Of a stretch of DNA of 64,000 nt, positions 46,215-54,692 are shown piece by piece. A program made the translations under genes and the position numbers. Numbering within the stretch: the stretch's first letter is position 1; every line of letters begins with the position of its first letter. Under the pieces are notes generated by a model. It was not told where the DNA came from, made no database searches, and was given only the letters and a program-made list of their open reading frames with translations. Origin of the DNA: Paenibacillus sp. FSL K6-0276 (GTDB lineage Bacteria; Bacillota; Bacilli; Paenibacillales; Paenibacillaceae); the NCBI RefSeq assembly GCF_037977235.1, contig NZ_CP150276.1:2294001-2358000 (forward strand). The letters run 5' to 3'.

Positions 46215-46348
46215 TGCTTGAGATGATTTTAACAATTATTGTATAATGGAAGCAGGTACAACCTCATCAGAGTGTTTTCTCCAAGTTCCTCGTAGCTTTT
46301 CGCAAATTTCACAGATCTCAGCCATTCTTGTTGCAGGGAGGAAATGAA

Positions 46349-46537
46349 ATGCGTAGTCGGAATGAGAACAGCCGATATCGGCAAAAACGTGGTGAGGCTC
46401 TTGCAGGTAACTTTGAGAAAAAATATGGTTCAAACTTTGGCGTACGAAGCGAGCTTACAGTGGATACACTAAAGAAACAATACGACGATCAGTCGCTGAT
46501 ACCGACGCAGAATCATGAAGAACAGCTTAAACCATAA
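46349..46537 (+). CDS. Small basic protein (62 residues), unknown
   Basis: ATG 46349 follows GGGAGG. The product is polar and Arg/Lys-rich (MRSRNENSRYRQKRGEALAG, then 'FGVRSELTVDTLKKQYDDQ'). A promoter with TTGAGA, 18 bases, TATAAT (from 46218) fits it. No family recognised. Confidence 0.6.
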   Translation: MRSRNENSRYRQKRGEALAGNFEKKYGSNFGVRSELTVDTLKKQYDDQSLIPTQNHEEQLKP

Positions 46538-46585
46538 GCGTGGAAGGATAGAAAATCCGCATCACTCCTTATATTTTGTAATGAA

Positions 46586-46616
46586 GGCATAACCTTTGGG
46601 TTATGTCTTTTTTTAA
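46586..46616 (+). terminator. Terminator
   Basis: GGCATAACC TTT GGGTTATGTC followed by seven T. Confidence 0.8.
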
Positions 46617-46720
46617 TTTCTCGCTTTATACTTGGTGCGCATATCTCCTGAAGGATTAAGGCATAATAGGGCCGGATGGATATTTAAGAAAATAATGACA
46701 ACTAGGAGTGGAGTATAAAC

Positions 46721-47287
46721 ATGATGACTTCTATTTTTTCTTCAAGCGGAGATACTGCGATGGTGGTGGCGGGTCAATATTTCTTTTATTTTATGATTTA
46801 TTCCTTTTTAGGTTGGGTATTGGAAGGTACATATAACTTATATAGTAATGGAAGCTTTCGCAAAGAGGGGTTTCTAAAAGGCCCCTTTAAACCAATGTAT
46901 GGATTCGCACCACTGCTTCTACTGATTGCAAGAGACTTAACCCTGCCTTTCCCGCTATTCCTCCTTCTTGCGTTAGTTGTTCCTTCAGCTGTTGAATATG
47001 TAAGTGGTTGGCTGCTAAAGACTGTATTTCAAAAGCAATGGTGGGATTACTCAGGGATGTCTTATCAACTGCAAGGGCATATTTGCCTTCGTTTCTCCCT
47101 ATATTGGTGGGCGCTATCGGTAGCTTGTGTATATGGGATTCAGCCGTTTATGGAGCGTTTATATTCACAAGTCCAAAACGTTTGGGGAATAATATTTCCT
47201 TTGGTGGGACTTTATCTTATGGCTGATTTATTATGGACTTGCTGGAGTCGGTATCGAAGTGAGAAGACCCCTCAATATCAAGATTAA
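46721..47287 (+). CDS. CmpB-like ABC-transporter type IV family membrane protein (PF06541)
   Basis: The 188-residue protein has about five hydrophobic helices and the family pattern 'YFFYFMIYSFLGWVLEGTYN', 'GFLKGPFKPMYGFAPLLLL', 'SAVEYVSGWLLKTVFQKQWWDYS' region and 'GHICLRFSLYWW'. Function unknown despite the ABC label. RBS AGGAGTGG. Its 3' end overlaps the broken DUF523 gene. Confidence 0.85.
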   Translation: MMTSIFSSSGDTAMVVAGQYFFYFMIYSFLGWVLEGTYNLYSNGSFRKEGFLKGPFKPMYGFAPLLLLIARDLTLPFPLFLLLALVVPSAVEYVSGWLLKTVFQKQWWDYSGMSYQLQGHICLRFSLYWWALSVACVYGIQPFMERLYSQVQNVWGIIFPLVGLYLMADLLWTCWSRYRSEKTPQYQD

Positions 47288-47663
47288 TGGGTTGAAGTGG
47301 TATGAGGAAGGGCGTTTTGTCCATATTTGTCCTGAGGTAGTCGGAGGGTTATCAACGCCTCGTCCAGATGCCCAGCGGCAAGGTGAGCGGGTAGTCACAG
47401 GTGCAGGCGCGGATGTTACGGAACCCTTTATGAAAGGTGCTCAAGCAACGCTGTAGCTGGCTACAGAACATCAAGTTACGTTAGCGATTTTAAAACAGGA
47501 TAGTCCTTCTTGTGGTAGTCTTTATTATGATGGTACTTTTATGGATACGAAGATGCCAGGAGAAGGTACAACTACGGAGTTATTGCGGCAGAATGGGTTT
47601 AAGGTGTTCAGCGAAGATCAACTAGATGAAGTGGAGAAAGAACTTGCTCGTATAGAGGGGTAA
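47259..47663 (+). pseudogene. Broken DUF523-family gene
   Basis: The frame reads 'YEEGRFVHICPEVVGGLSTP', 'RPDAQRQGERVVTGAGADVT', 'EPFMKGAQATL', a TAG at 47454-47456, and then in the same frame 'LATEHQVTLAILKQDSPSCG', 'SLYYDGTFMD', and a C-terminal 'FKVFSEDQLDEVEKEL' up to TAA at 47661. The N-terminal Cys-containing motif of DUF523 proteins is missing or lies inside the end of the preceding gene. One point mutation (for example CAG to TAG) would explain the stop. Confidence 0.75.
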
Positions 47664-47790
47664 GACATTCTTAAAGTAATAATTGGAACTCATGTTACAT
47701 AATGTGTATAAGGGGAACGAAGCAGTGTCCTTGGGAGAGGAAATGCCGTCCGAAGAGCCATCCTTCATTTGGGATTGGAGGCGGACGCAG

Positions 47791-47871
47791 ATGAGTATTG
47801 ATCAGCTCATTTCATTGCTCGTTCTTGTAATCATGATCGTACAGCTTGCCGGCTACAAAGGGAAACACTAA
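47791..47871 (+). CDS. Possible small membrane peptide (26 residues)
   Basis: ATG 47791 follows GGAGG by nine bases and encodes MSIDQLISLLVLVIMIVQLA plus a basic tail (GYKGKH), with one membrane helix. A terminator follows at 47898-47943. It resembles type I toxin peptides in shape only. A longer reading from 47683 (62 residues) is also open. Confidence 0.35.
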   Translation: MSIDQLISLLVLVIMIVQLAGYKGKH

Positions 47872-47897
47872 GTTCAAAGTCTCACCTCATTGTAACT

Positions 47898-47943
47898 GCT
47901 TCCGGACCTCAGAAACTATTGAGCCGTTCGGAAGCTTTTTTTG
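47898..47943 (+). terminator. Terminator
   Basis: GCTTCCGG pairs with TCGGAAGC around a 24-base loop, then seven T. Confidence 0.75.
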
Positions 47944-47989
47944 TTCCACGCTAAGCATATTGCTGAATCTAAAGGATTCCATCACAGAG

Positions 47990-48553
47990 ATGTCTAATAT
48001 ACATAATGTGGGTTTTTGGGAAGCCAGAGGAAAACATGATGATGTTCTACTAAACGGTGAGAGAGGATGGATGATTAACGTGCCGATGTCTGAGTATTAT
48101 CAGGAGATCCGAGGAAAAGTAGGATCGGAGTTATTAATGATGCCTTCTGTAGCTGCAGTAATAAGAAATAAAGAAGATGAAATCCTGTTTATTCGAAAAC
48201 CTGAAGAGTCCTTGTGGGGATTGCCAGCAGGAGCCATCGAACCAGGGGAACGTCCGGGAAGAACTTTGCGCAGAGAAGTATATGAAGAGACTGGATTAAT
48301 GGTGCATCCCACTTCCATTCTTGGGGTTTTTGGTGGAGGGAAATATAGATACGAGTATAGTAACGGCGATCAGGTGGAATATACAGTCATCGTATTTGAG
48401 TGCTCTATCATCCGTGGATCGCTGAGAGCGATGGATGGGGAAATCGAAGAATTTAAGTTTTTTAAAGAGGGTGAGCTACCCGAGATGACCATTCCTTATC
48501 CAGTGGAGATTTTTATGAAAGACCGCGAAATAGCAAAAACGATATTTGAGTGA
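47990..48553 (+). CDS. NUDIX hydrolase
   Basis: The protein contains a complete Nudix box: 'GAIEPGERPGRTLRREVYEE' followed by TGL, matching G-x5-E-x7-REVYEETG. A beta-strand 'SVAAVIRNKEDEILFIRK' precedes it. It should hydrolyse a nucleoside diphosphate derivative. The start is uncertain: ATG 47990 gives 187 residues with a weak AAGGA, and ATG 48071 gives 160 residues with AGAGG. Eighteen bases separate it from the next gene, so they may form an operon. Confidence 0.85.
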   Translation: MSNIHNVGFWEARGKHDDVLLNGERGWMINVPMSEYYQEIRGKVGSELLMMPSVAAVIRNKEDEILFIRKPEESLWGLPAGAIEPGERPGRTLRREVYEETGLMVHPTSILGVFGGGKYRYEYSNGDQVEYTVIVFECSIIRGSLRAMDGEIEEFKFFKEGELPEMTIPYPVEIFMKDREIAKTIFE

Positions 48554-48571
48554 GCTGGAGAGGAGTAACTC

Positions 48572-49159
48572 ATGAAGACTTTTATTTATATGATTAGGCA
48601 CGCAGTCTCACCGTTTGTGCTTGGGGATGAGAGGGAACGAGGATTATCCGATAAAGGGCATGAGGATGCTTATAGAGTTAAAGAAATATTGGCGGAGGAA
48701 GAGATCACGCATTTTGTCTCCAGTCCTTATAGACGAGCCATTGATACGATTAAGTATTTGGCTGAAGCTTCAGATCAAGAGATTGAGCTGTATGAGGAAC
48801 TTAGAGAAAGAGCCATTGCAAGCGTGGAGATCGAGATCAGTGAACAAGAATTTCTTCAGGGTATCCGGACATCGTTCACAGACTTACAATATAAAATGCC
48901 AAATGGAGAGAGTACTCAGGAAGCTCAGGAACGTGCGATTCCCATCATGAAGCAATTGATTCAACAGCATAAAGGCGGCAAAATTGCACTAGGTACGCAC
49001 GGGAATATCCTGACCATTATCCTGAATTACTTTAATAAAGAGTATGGTTATGAGTTCTTTGAACAGACTTCCAAACCAGATATTTATAAGCTGGAATTTA
49101 ATGAATTTGAGCTTACTACTGTAGAACGAATGTGGAACTCCGAAGTACTGAGCAAATGA
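48572..49159 (+). CDS. Histidine phosphatase family protein (phosphoglycerate mutase-like)
   Basis: The 195-residue protein has the RHG-type motif 'YMIRHAVSP' with catalytic His, 'VSSPYRRAIDTIKYLAE' with the second Arg, acid/base Glu in 'LRERAI', and 'ALGTHGNIL' with the second His. Probable phosphatase of unknown substrate. RBS GGAGAGGAG. It overlaps the next gene by ATGA. Confidence 0.88.
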   Translation: MKTFIYMIRHAVSPFVLGDERERGLSDKGHEDAYRVKEILAEEEITHFVSSPYRRAIDTIKYLAEASDQEIELYEELRERAIASVEIEISEQEFLQGIRTSFTDLQYKMPNGESTQEAQERAIPIMKQLIQQHKGGKIALGTHGNILTIILNYFNKEYGYEFFEQTSKPDIYKLEFNEFELTTVERMWNSEVLSK

Positions 49160-49581
49160 AATATTTTATTAAGCTTAATGTATTAAGCGCACTCTATGCT
49201 TTTATGATGTTTGTCGTAATAGAGCTCCTAGTGAATATTTATCGAATTAGTAGAATTTCTGGCTTGGAGCTGGATAAAGTGAATAACTTGCTGCTTATCT
49301 TCATATTTGTGTTATTTATATTTTTTTCTATAGGGTTTGTTTGGACGACAAAAAAATATTTGAGCGGTAAAAGATCTATGTATTTCACTACGATCCTGTG
49401 GTTTCCCTATTTGGTTCTGTTCATTAATTTATTTGCAGCATGGTTCCCAATTACAGAATCTGCTGATAAACCAGTACCGGTAACAGGTTTAATCATAATA
49501 GGGGCCATGATTATTTATCCGTTTTATATCGTGATGATTAATATTATCGCAAGCATAAGCTTCAAGTCAGACGCTGGATAG
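49156..49581 (+). CDS. Membrane protein, four helices, unknown
   Basis: The 141-residue protein (MKYFIKLNVLSALYAFMMFV start) has four hydrophobic segments and few charged residues. Its ATG overlaps the preceding TGA (ATGA), so it is translationally coupled with the phosphatase. An earlier frame start at 49132 lies inside that gene and has no binding site. No family recognised. Confidence 0.65.
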   Translation: MKYFIKLNVLSALYAFMMFVVIELLVNIYRISRISGLELDKVNNLLLIFIFVLFIFFSIGFVWTTKKYLSGKRSMYFTTILWFPYLVLFINLFAAWFPITESADKPVPVTGLIIIGAMIIYPFYIVMINIIASISFKSDAG

Positions 49582-49590
49582 AGGTTGAAA

Positions 49591-50001
49591 ATGAGAGTCA
49601 AAGATCTAAAAGAAAGATTTTTTTATGGATGCATCTGCCTAATTGTTATTGTACTGGGGTTATGCTCTAGAGCATTCTCTGAACAGCTACCCTTGTTTGT
49701 AACAAGACATTTTGGAGATGCGCTTTGGGGCAGCATGGTTTACTTTATGTTTCGCGTACTGCTAGTGAATCGGAAACTGTGGATCGCTTTTGTGTGGAGT
49801 CTAATGTTTAGCTTCGGCGTAGAATTAAGCCAACTGTATCAAGCGGAGTGGATCAACAGCATCCGTGCTACCATAATCGGTGGGTTGATTCTCGGAAAGG
49901 GATTCCTCTGGATTGACCTTGTTCGATATACCGTTGGAATTACGCTTTCTTATGGATTGGATCAATACTTTCGTCCAAAACTGCACCAAATAGATAAATA
50001 G
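49591..50001 (+). CDS. DUF2809-family membrane protein
   Basis: The 136-residue protein shows the DUF2809 pattern: 'GLCSRAF', 'LFVTRHFGDALWGSMVYFMF', 'FGVELSQLYQAEWINSIRAT'. It has four membrane helices and an unknown function. ATG 49591 follows AGAGG by six bases. Confidence 0.8.
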   Translation: MRVKDLKERFFYGCICLIVIVLGLCSRAFSEQLPLFVTRHFGDALWGSMVYFMFRVLLVNRKLWIAFVWSLMFSFGVELSQLYQAEWINSIRATIIGGLILGKGFLWIDLVRYTVGITLSYGLDQYFRPKLHQIDK

Positions 50002-50025
50002 CTTTTATTGGAGATGAACCTACAA

Positions 50026-50817
50026 ATGGTAAATAGCTTGATTGTAGTATGCTTGCTTACAATGATTATTCATACAGCGGAAACCTTATCCTATTCGGTA
50101 AGATACGCCGGAGTGAAGCTGAACAAGATAGCAATTGCTCTGTCTCTGACAGGCATTATTGTTCTCGTATCAAGAACTGCAAACATGATTCAAGCTCCAC
50201 TAACGGCTAAATTCGTAGACTACGCCAAAATACATTCTGATTTTCCACTTCTTAATTACTTGAGAATTATATTATTAGCTTCTTCATTAGGGACATTAAT
50301 AGCCATTGCTATTTTTCCTACCTTTGTAGGCTTGTTTGGGAGAATCATATCTAAGCTAGAGATCGAGGGTTCTATTCCTAAGCTGCTTACGAGCGTAACC
50401 ATTGGGCAGTTAAAGAATACTAGAAAATACATAAGAAAACCAAAAGTGAATTTATATAACTTCAGATACCTGGGAATTCCTAAACGTTTTATTGTTATGA
50501 ATGTTTTTGTTACAGCCTTTTACACCGTAGGTGTCATATCATCTTTGTACGCTGCTCATCTAATGCCTCAATATAGCACGACTGCTTCTCAAGCCTCAGG
50601 ATTGATTAACGGAATGGCGACTATACTGCTGACCATATTTATCGACCCGCAGCTTGGTCTTATTACCCATAAGGCCACTGAAAATGTAGAATACCGTGAT
50701 CAGCTAGGGAAAATATATGTGGTATTGATGGGGTCACGATTTCTAGGTACTATATTTGCTCAGCTTCTAATTGTACCCGCAGCCCAACTAATTAGTATGT
50801 TAGTGAAGCTGATATGA
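50026..50817 (+). CDS. amj: Lipid II flippase Amj
   Basis: The membrane protein matches B. subtilis Amj (YdaH), the alternate lipid II flippase: 'LLTMIIHTAETLSYSVRYAG' followed by 'IALSLTGIIVLVSRTANMIQ' and 'APLTAKFVDYA', with about six helices. The start at 50026 aligns with the Amj N-terminus and puts GGAGA 11 bases away; ATG 50014 is possible. It moves peptidoglycan precursor across the membrane and in B. subtilis is induced by envelope stress through sigma M. It ends a run of membrane-protein genes on this strand. Confidence 0.93.
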   Translation: MVNSLIVVCLLTMIIHTAETLSYSVRYAGVKLNKIAIALSLTGIIVLVSRTANMIQAPLTAKFVDYAKIHSDFPLLNYLRIILLASSLGTLIAIAIFPTFVGLFGRIISKLEIEGSIPKLLTSVTIGQLKNTRKYIRKPKVNLYNFRYLGIPKRFIVMNVFVTAFYTVGVISSLYAAHLMPQYSTTASQASGLINGMATILLTIFIDPQLGLITHKATENVEYRDQLGKIYVVLMGSRFLGTIFAQLLIVPAAQLISMLVKLI

Positions 50818-50835
50818 GCCGGTAGGGGTGAATCA

Positions 50836-51612
50836 TTATGGAAGCTTAGACTCTGCTGCTCGTAGAGCTAGCGAGATCTTCTGCTCCCAGCTGTAAATAT
50901 TCTTCTGCATGGAATGAATCTGCATCATTTGCTCATAGGATGATCTCATTTTTGTTGCTGCCGTAATAGCATCCCCTTGTTTTACAGCCGATTTATATTG
51001 TTTATCTGCTTCTGAGCGAACTTTCTGTGCTACAGCGATCTTCTTGTTCTCTGCTGTAATTTGCTTCTTCAAAGCTGTGATCGGTGCCAGCGCATCTTTG
51101 ATTGGTTTGAGCTTAGCAGCGGTTTGCTTGCGGGCAGTTGCCAACGCATCTGTCTTCGCCTTAATTTCAGTTCGAGCGAGTGTTACCGTAGCCTTGAGCT
51201 TATTGCGTCTTAGATCAAGGAGAGTGGCTGTCTTTAAGTCCCTAGCTTTCTTGGCTGCGGTAGACTGCTTACTGAGTGTGCTGTATTGTTCCAGTAGGGG
51301 AGCATGTTTCTTCTGAGCTGACGTGGCTTCAGAAGATAAGCGACTCAGCAGAGCCTTATCTGTTGACTCTATGACAGAGTGAATAGATTTCAGCGTTTCA
51401 TTGTTCTGCTTACGCAGCATTTGAATTTTTGAGCTATCGGACTTGAGGGCTACTTGAAGCGAGGTATAATTACCATGGAGACCGTTAATGTCATCTAAGG
51501 CAGAATCCCAATCTGTACCTGCAGAAGCCATTGTAAGGTTGCTGTTGAGGAGAGCTACTACAAGGATTAATTGGACAAGCTTCTTAAAATAACTGAATTT
51601 GTTAATTATCAT
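50836..51612 (-). CDS. Exported alanine/lysine-rich coiled-coil protein
   Basis: The 258-residue protein has a signal peptide (LVQLILVVALLNSNLTMASA with cleavage near Ala32) and then a long helical region rich in Ala, Lys, Thr and Gln, without Cys. This predicts an extracytoplasmic coiled coil. No family recognised. A promoter (51722-51750) and a terminator-bearing leader (51645-51691) precede it on the same strand. Confidence 0.75.
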   Translation of the reverse strand: MIINKFSYFKKLVQLILVVALLNSNLTMASAGTDWDSALDDINGLHGNYTSLQVALKSDSSKIQMLRKQNNETLKSIHSVIESTDKALLSRLSSEATSAQKKHAPLLEQYSTLSKQSTAAKKARDLKTATLLDLRRNKLKATVTLARTEIKAKTDALATARKQTAAKLKPIKDALAPITALKKQITAENKKIAVAQKVRSEADKQYKSAVKQGDAITAATKMRSSYEQMMQIHSMQKNIYSWEQKISLALRAAESKLP

Positions 51613-51644
51613 TCATTTCAGCTCCTTAATTAGTCTATGCGCGC

Positions 51645-51691
51645 AAAAAAGCACCTCCAAGATAGGCATGAATGCCTATCTTGCGAGGTGC
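51645..51691 (-). terminator. Intrinsic terminator inside the leader of the coiled-coil gene
   Basis: On the minus strand GCACCTC ... GAGGTGC encloses AAGATAGGCAT/ATGCCTATCTT, followed by TTTTTT at 51650-51645. No minus-strand gene lies upstream within reach of it, so it ends a short leader RNA. A 5-bp alternative pairing (GCGGG/CTCGC) could compete with it. Confidence 0.75.
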
Positions 51692-51721
51692 TTCTCCCGC
51701 AGAAATATAAATGATACACTT

Positions 51722-51750
51722 ACTATAACTTGAAATTAATGGATAGTCAA
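51722..51750 (-). promoter_or_regulatory. Sigma-A promoter of the coiled-coil gene
   Basis: On the minus strand TTGACT (51750-51745), 17 bases, TATAGT (51727-51722). Transcription would start near 51715, about 100 bases before the ATG. Confidence 0.75.
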
Positions 51751-51810
51751 CCCGAAATGGAACATTTGTTTGCTTTTTTGAATAATAATGAAACATAAGG
51801 AGAGTCAAAG

Positions 51811-52668
51811 ATGAATTCACATCTAGATCGAATGCATGATCGAGTGGCCTTAATAACCGGAACCTCTAGTGGATTTGGACTGCTCACAGCCCTCAAACTA
51901 GCTGGACAGGGATTCAAGGTTGTAGCAACCATGCGCGATTTGAGTCGTAAAGGCGAGCTTGAACAGCAGGCAGAGCAAGCAGGACTCTTGAAGCAACTTC
52001 ATTTTATGACCATGGATGTTACCGATAATGATTCTATACAGGCGACTTTATCCTCAGTGCACGAAACATTCGGAAGAATTGACGTTCTGGTAAATAATGC
52101 AGGCTTTGCTATAGGTGGCTTCATAGAAGAGCTAACCATGGAGGAATGGCGCCAGCAAATGGAGACGAATTTTTTCGGATTAGTCGCGGTGACAAAAGCT
52201 GTGCTACCAGTTATGCGAGAACAGAGAAGTGGTACGATTATTAACGTGGGGAGTATAAGCGGGTTGTCTGGGTTTCCGGGGTATGCTCCATATGCAGCTT
52301 CCAAATTTGCAGTAGAAGGATTCAGTGAAAGTCTGCGTCATGAAATGTCTCCTTATGGAATACGTGTAGTATTAATTGAACCTGGCTCCTTCCGTACTCC
52401 GATTTGGGGAAAAGGAATGGCACAAATTCGTCAAGCCGAGGATTCTCCTTATAGAGACCGTCTGGACGCTGTGCTACGATATTCCAAGCATACCGCTGAA
52501 ACTGCACCTGATCCAAAGCAAGTGGCAGATCTCATCGGTCGTATTACTGAAATGAAGTCACCAAGGCTTCGGTACCCTATCGGCAAAGGCACCCGGATCT
52601 TGATCTTAGGCAAAACGCTGCTCCCGTGGAAATGGCTGGAGAGAATTATTGCGAAAGAATTGAGGTGA
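51811..52668 (+). CDS. Short-chain dehydrogenase/reductase
   Basis: The 285-residue enzyme has the cofactor motif 'ALITGTSSGFGLLTALKLAG', 'DVLVNNAGFAIGGF', catalytic Ser in 'VGSISGLSG' and Tyr/Lys in 'YAPYAASKFAVEGFSESL'. Cofactor is probably NADP (Arg in 'TMRDLSRK'). ATG follows AAGGAGAG. It may be co-transcribed with the next two small genes. Confidence 0.9.
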   Translation: MNSHLDRMHDRVALITGTSSGFGLLTALKLAGQGFKVVATMRDLSRKGELEQQAEQAGLLKQLHFMTMDVTDNDSIQATLSSVHETFGRIDVLVNNAGFAIGGFIEELTMEEWRQQMETNFFGLVAVTKAVLPVMREQRSGTIINVGSISGLSGFPGYAPYAASKFAVEGFSESLRHEMSPYGIRVVLIEPGSFRTPIWGKGMAQIRQAEDSPYRDRLDAVLRYSKHTAETAPDPKQVADLIGRITEMKSPRLRYPIGKGTRILILGKTLLPWKWLERIIAKELR

Positions 52669-52672
52669 TGGA

Positions 52673-53017
52673 ATGGAGCAATCCATAAACTTAACAATCA
52701 TTAAACTCATTGGATATGTATCCAGTTTGATGACCGTTTTTTTATGGTTTATATTTATATTCATTAATCCTTATGCTGAGGTTACGAATCAATCCAGTAT
52801 TATAATAAGTATGGTAATGTTGGTATTGCCTGCCGGATTATTTGCGATAGGTGTCTCTTTAAACAGAAGTCTTCTCATGCTTCTCGCCTTTATTTGGAGT
52901 TTTCCATACAGTTTATATATGTTTTTAACGCCGGGAATCTTCAGGTTGTTCGGGATTACAAGCTTAATGTATTTATTGTGTTTTGTGTTATTTAGAATCA
53001 TCAAGATCAGATTTTGA
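52673..53017 (+). CDS. Small membrane protein, unknown
   Basis: The 114-residue protein has about four hydrophobic segments (LIGYVSSLMTVFLWFIFIFI and others). ATG 52673 follows the SDR stop by four bases with GAGGTG before it. No family recognised. Confidence 0.6.
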   Translation: MEQSINLTIIKLIGYVSSLMTVFLWFIFIFINPYAEVTNQSSIIISMVMLVLPAGLFAIGVSLNRSLLMLLAFIWSFPYSLYMFLTPGIFRLFGITSLMYLLCFVLFRIIKIRF

Positions 53018-53036
53018 ATAGAATTGAGGTGTGCCG

Positions 53037-53432
53037 ATGCTAGATTCATCAGGACTACATATTTGCTTCGATCCAGCAGGCCGTGAAATTGAAATCCTTG
53101 ATGTTACTCCAGTTGGTAAAGATAAATACCGCATCGAAGAGACACCGATTTTTAATCCAAGTGTTACAATGGGTGATATTATACGGGTGAAAGAAGAACT
53201 AGGGATCTATTACTATCAGGAAACTGTACAGAAATCTTATTTCAAAAGGTACGCTTGGCTCCTCAGTAAAGAGGCTGTTGATTCAGCAGCCATTTCTGCT
53301 TTTAAACAACGGATCACAGAGAATGATGGGAAATGTGAACAGATCTTTGGCGGTTTGTTGGTCATTCATATTCCTAAGAATACTTTGATCGACGTAGATG
53401 GGGAAATGAATCGCATTATTGAGCGGTTTTAG
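53037..53432 (+). CDS. Hypothetical protein (DUF4265-like)
   Basis: The 131-residue protein has 'YRIEETPIFNPSVTMGDIIR' and 'GGLLVIHIPKNT', which resemble DUF4265 proteins. ATG 53037 has GAGG seven bases upstream. Family assignment is weak. Confidence 0.55.
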   Translation: MLDSSGLHICFDPAGREIEILDVTPVGKDKYRIEETPIFNPSVTMGDIIRVKEELGIYYYQETVQKSYFKRYAWLLSKEAVDSAAISAFKQRITENDGKCEQIFGGLLVIHIPKNTLIDVDGEMNRIIERF

Positions 53433-53469
53433 AAGTAGGGTACGTAAATATTAACGAAGTATGAATAAG

Positions 53470-53524
53470 AAAAAAATGCTGCGTCATGAAATGCAAGGAA
53501 ACTTGCACATGATGGCCGCAGCAT
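53470..53524 (-). terminator. Terminator of the alpha/beta hydrolase gene
   Basis: ATGCTGCGG at 53524 pairs with CGCAGCAT at 53484, and inner CATGTGCAAG pairs with CTTGCATTTCATG. A T-run lies at 53476-53470 on the minus strand. Confidence 0.75.
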
Positions 53525-53545
53525 GGAGAATAGAAGAAACGCTTT

Positions 53546-54529
53546 TTATTTTATTTCTTCCATAAACGTCTTAAAATTTTCGGCGATTTCTTTTGATTTG
53601 GTATGGTGCAGATAATGTCCTGCATCAAGTTTTACCAATTTTCCTTGTACGGAATTTTTGACTTGCTCTTCATGCAATGATATCCAATCCTTTAAGAGAG
53701 TATCATCCCCTTGTACAAAGAGCAAAAGGGGAAGATCCTTTGGAAAAGTTGAATTTAGAGCCCCTTTATAATTAGAAGACATATGTTCCGCTTCATTTAA
53801 GTGAGTGTAATTATAAGTGTTTCTAAGTGTAAACAATCTCAATTGTTCTTTAGTTTCATCATCAAACGGCAATCCAACATAGGGGTTTCCACTTGTTTTA
53901 AATAACAATCTGCCCAAGCCTGATTTTCTAAGTAGTTTTAATTTTCCTGTTGGTATTTTAACATTTGTTCTGTCTTCTGTTGCAATACTGTTATCAATCC
54001 CGACAAATGCACTTATTTCGTTTGGATATTTGTTCGCATAATTCAGACTGTACATACCGGAAATAGAGTGTGCCATTAGAATATAACGGTCAATATTAAG
54101 CTGCTTTACAGCTTCATGAATCTCACTCACAATATTTTCCGTGGTTCGCTCTTTTTCAGTTCTATCACTTAATCCATAACCGAAAGGCTCAATCGTGACA
54201 ACTTTGTAAAATGGAGATAGTTCATCTATTAGCAGCTTAAAATCAAGTCCCGGTGCCACTGTTCCATAACCAGGTAAGAGCACGATTGTCTCTTCACCTT
54301 TTCCTTGAATCAAAACATTCATATTTTTACCATCGACGCTTACAGACTGACCATAGGGTTTTATTTTAGCTTGGTCCGATTTATTGAAGAAAATATTAGC
54401 GACAAAAACAGTCACTAGAAAAAGTACTATTGCAGTAGCTAAAGCCCCTATGGAAATAAGTATAATTCGAAGCGGTTTACCCATCCTTTTTTTTATTATT
54501 TCTTCTGTTGGTTTCACTCGTATCTTCAC
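53546..54529 (-). CDS. Membrane-anchored alpha/beta hydrolase
   Basis: The 327-residue protein has an N-terminal membrane segment (IILISIGALATAIVLFLVTV) and an alpha/beta hydrolase domain with 'IVLLPGYGTVAPGLDF', nucleophile elbow 'LMAHSISGMYSL' (H-S-I-S-G), Asp in 'VQGDDTLLKDW' and His in 'DAGHYLHH'. It should act at or outside the membrane. Substrate unknown. Confidence 0.85.
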   Translation of the reverse strand: MKIRVKPTEEIIKKRMGKPLRIILISIGALATAIVLFLVTVFVANIFFNKSDQAKIKPYGQSVSVDGKNMNVLIQGKGEETIVLLPGYGTVAPGLDFKLLIDELSPFYKVVTIEPFGYGLSDRTEKERTTENIVSEIHEAVKQLNIDRYILMAHSISGMYSLNYANKYPNEISAFVGIDNSIATEDRTNVKIPTGKLKLLRKSGLGRLLFKTSGNPYVGLPFDDETKEQLRLFTLRNTYNYTHLNEAEHMSSNYKGALNSTFPKDLPLLLFVQGDDTLLKDWISLHEEQVKNSVQGKLVKLDAGHYLHHTKSKEIAENFKTFMEEIK

Positions 54530-54692
54530 CTGTCCTCATTAGTTTTTCTGGCTATATTAACGACTCGCCAAAGAAAGCTTACCCGATGAAGGTGAACCCT
54601 ACATGACGACAATATGAACTGAATATGAACGAGCGAAAAAAAGCTTCTGCACCGATCAAAGAGTCTATAAAATGAATATGAGGTGAGCAATT

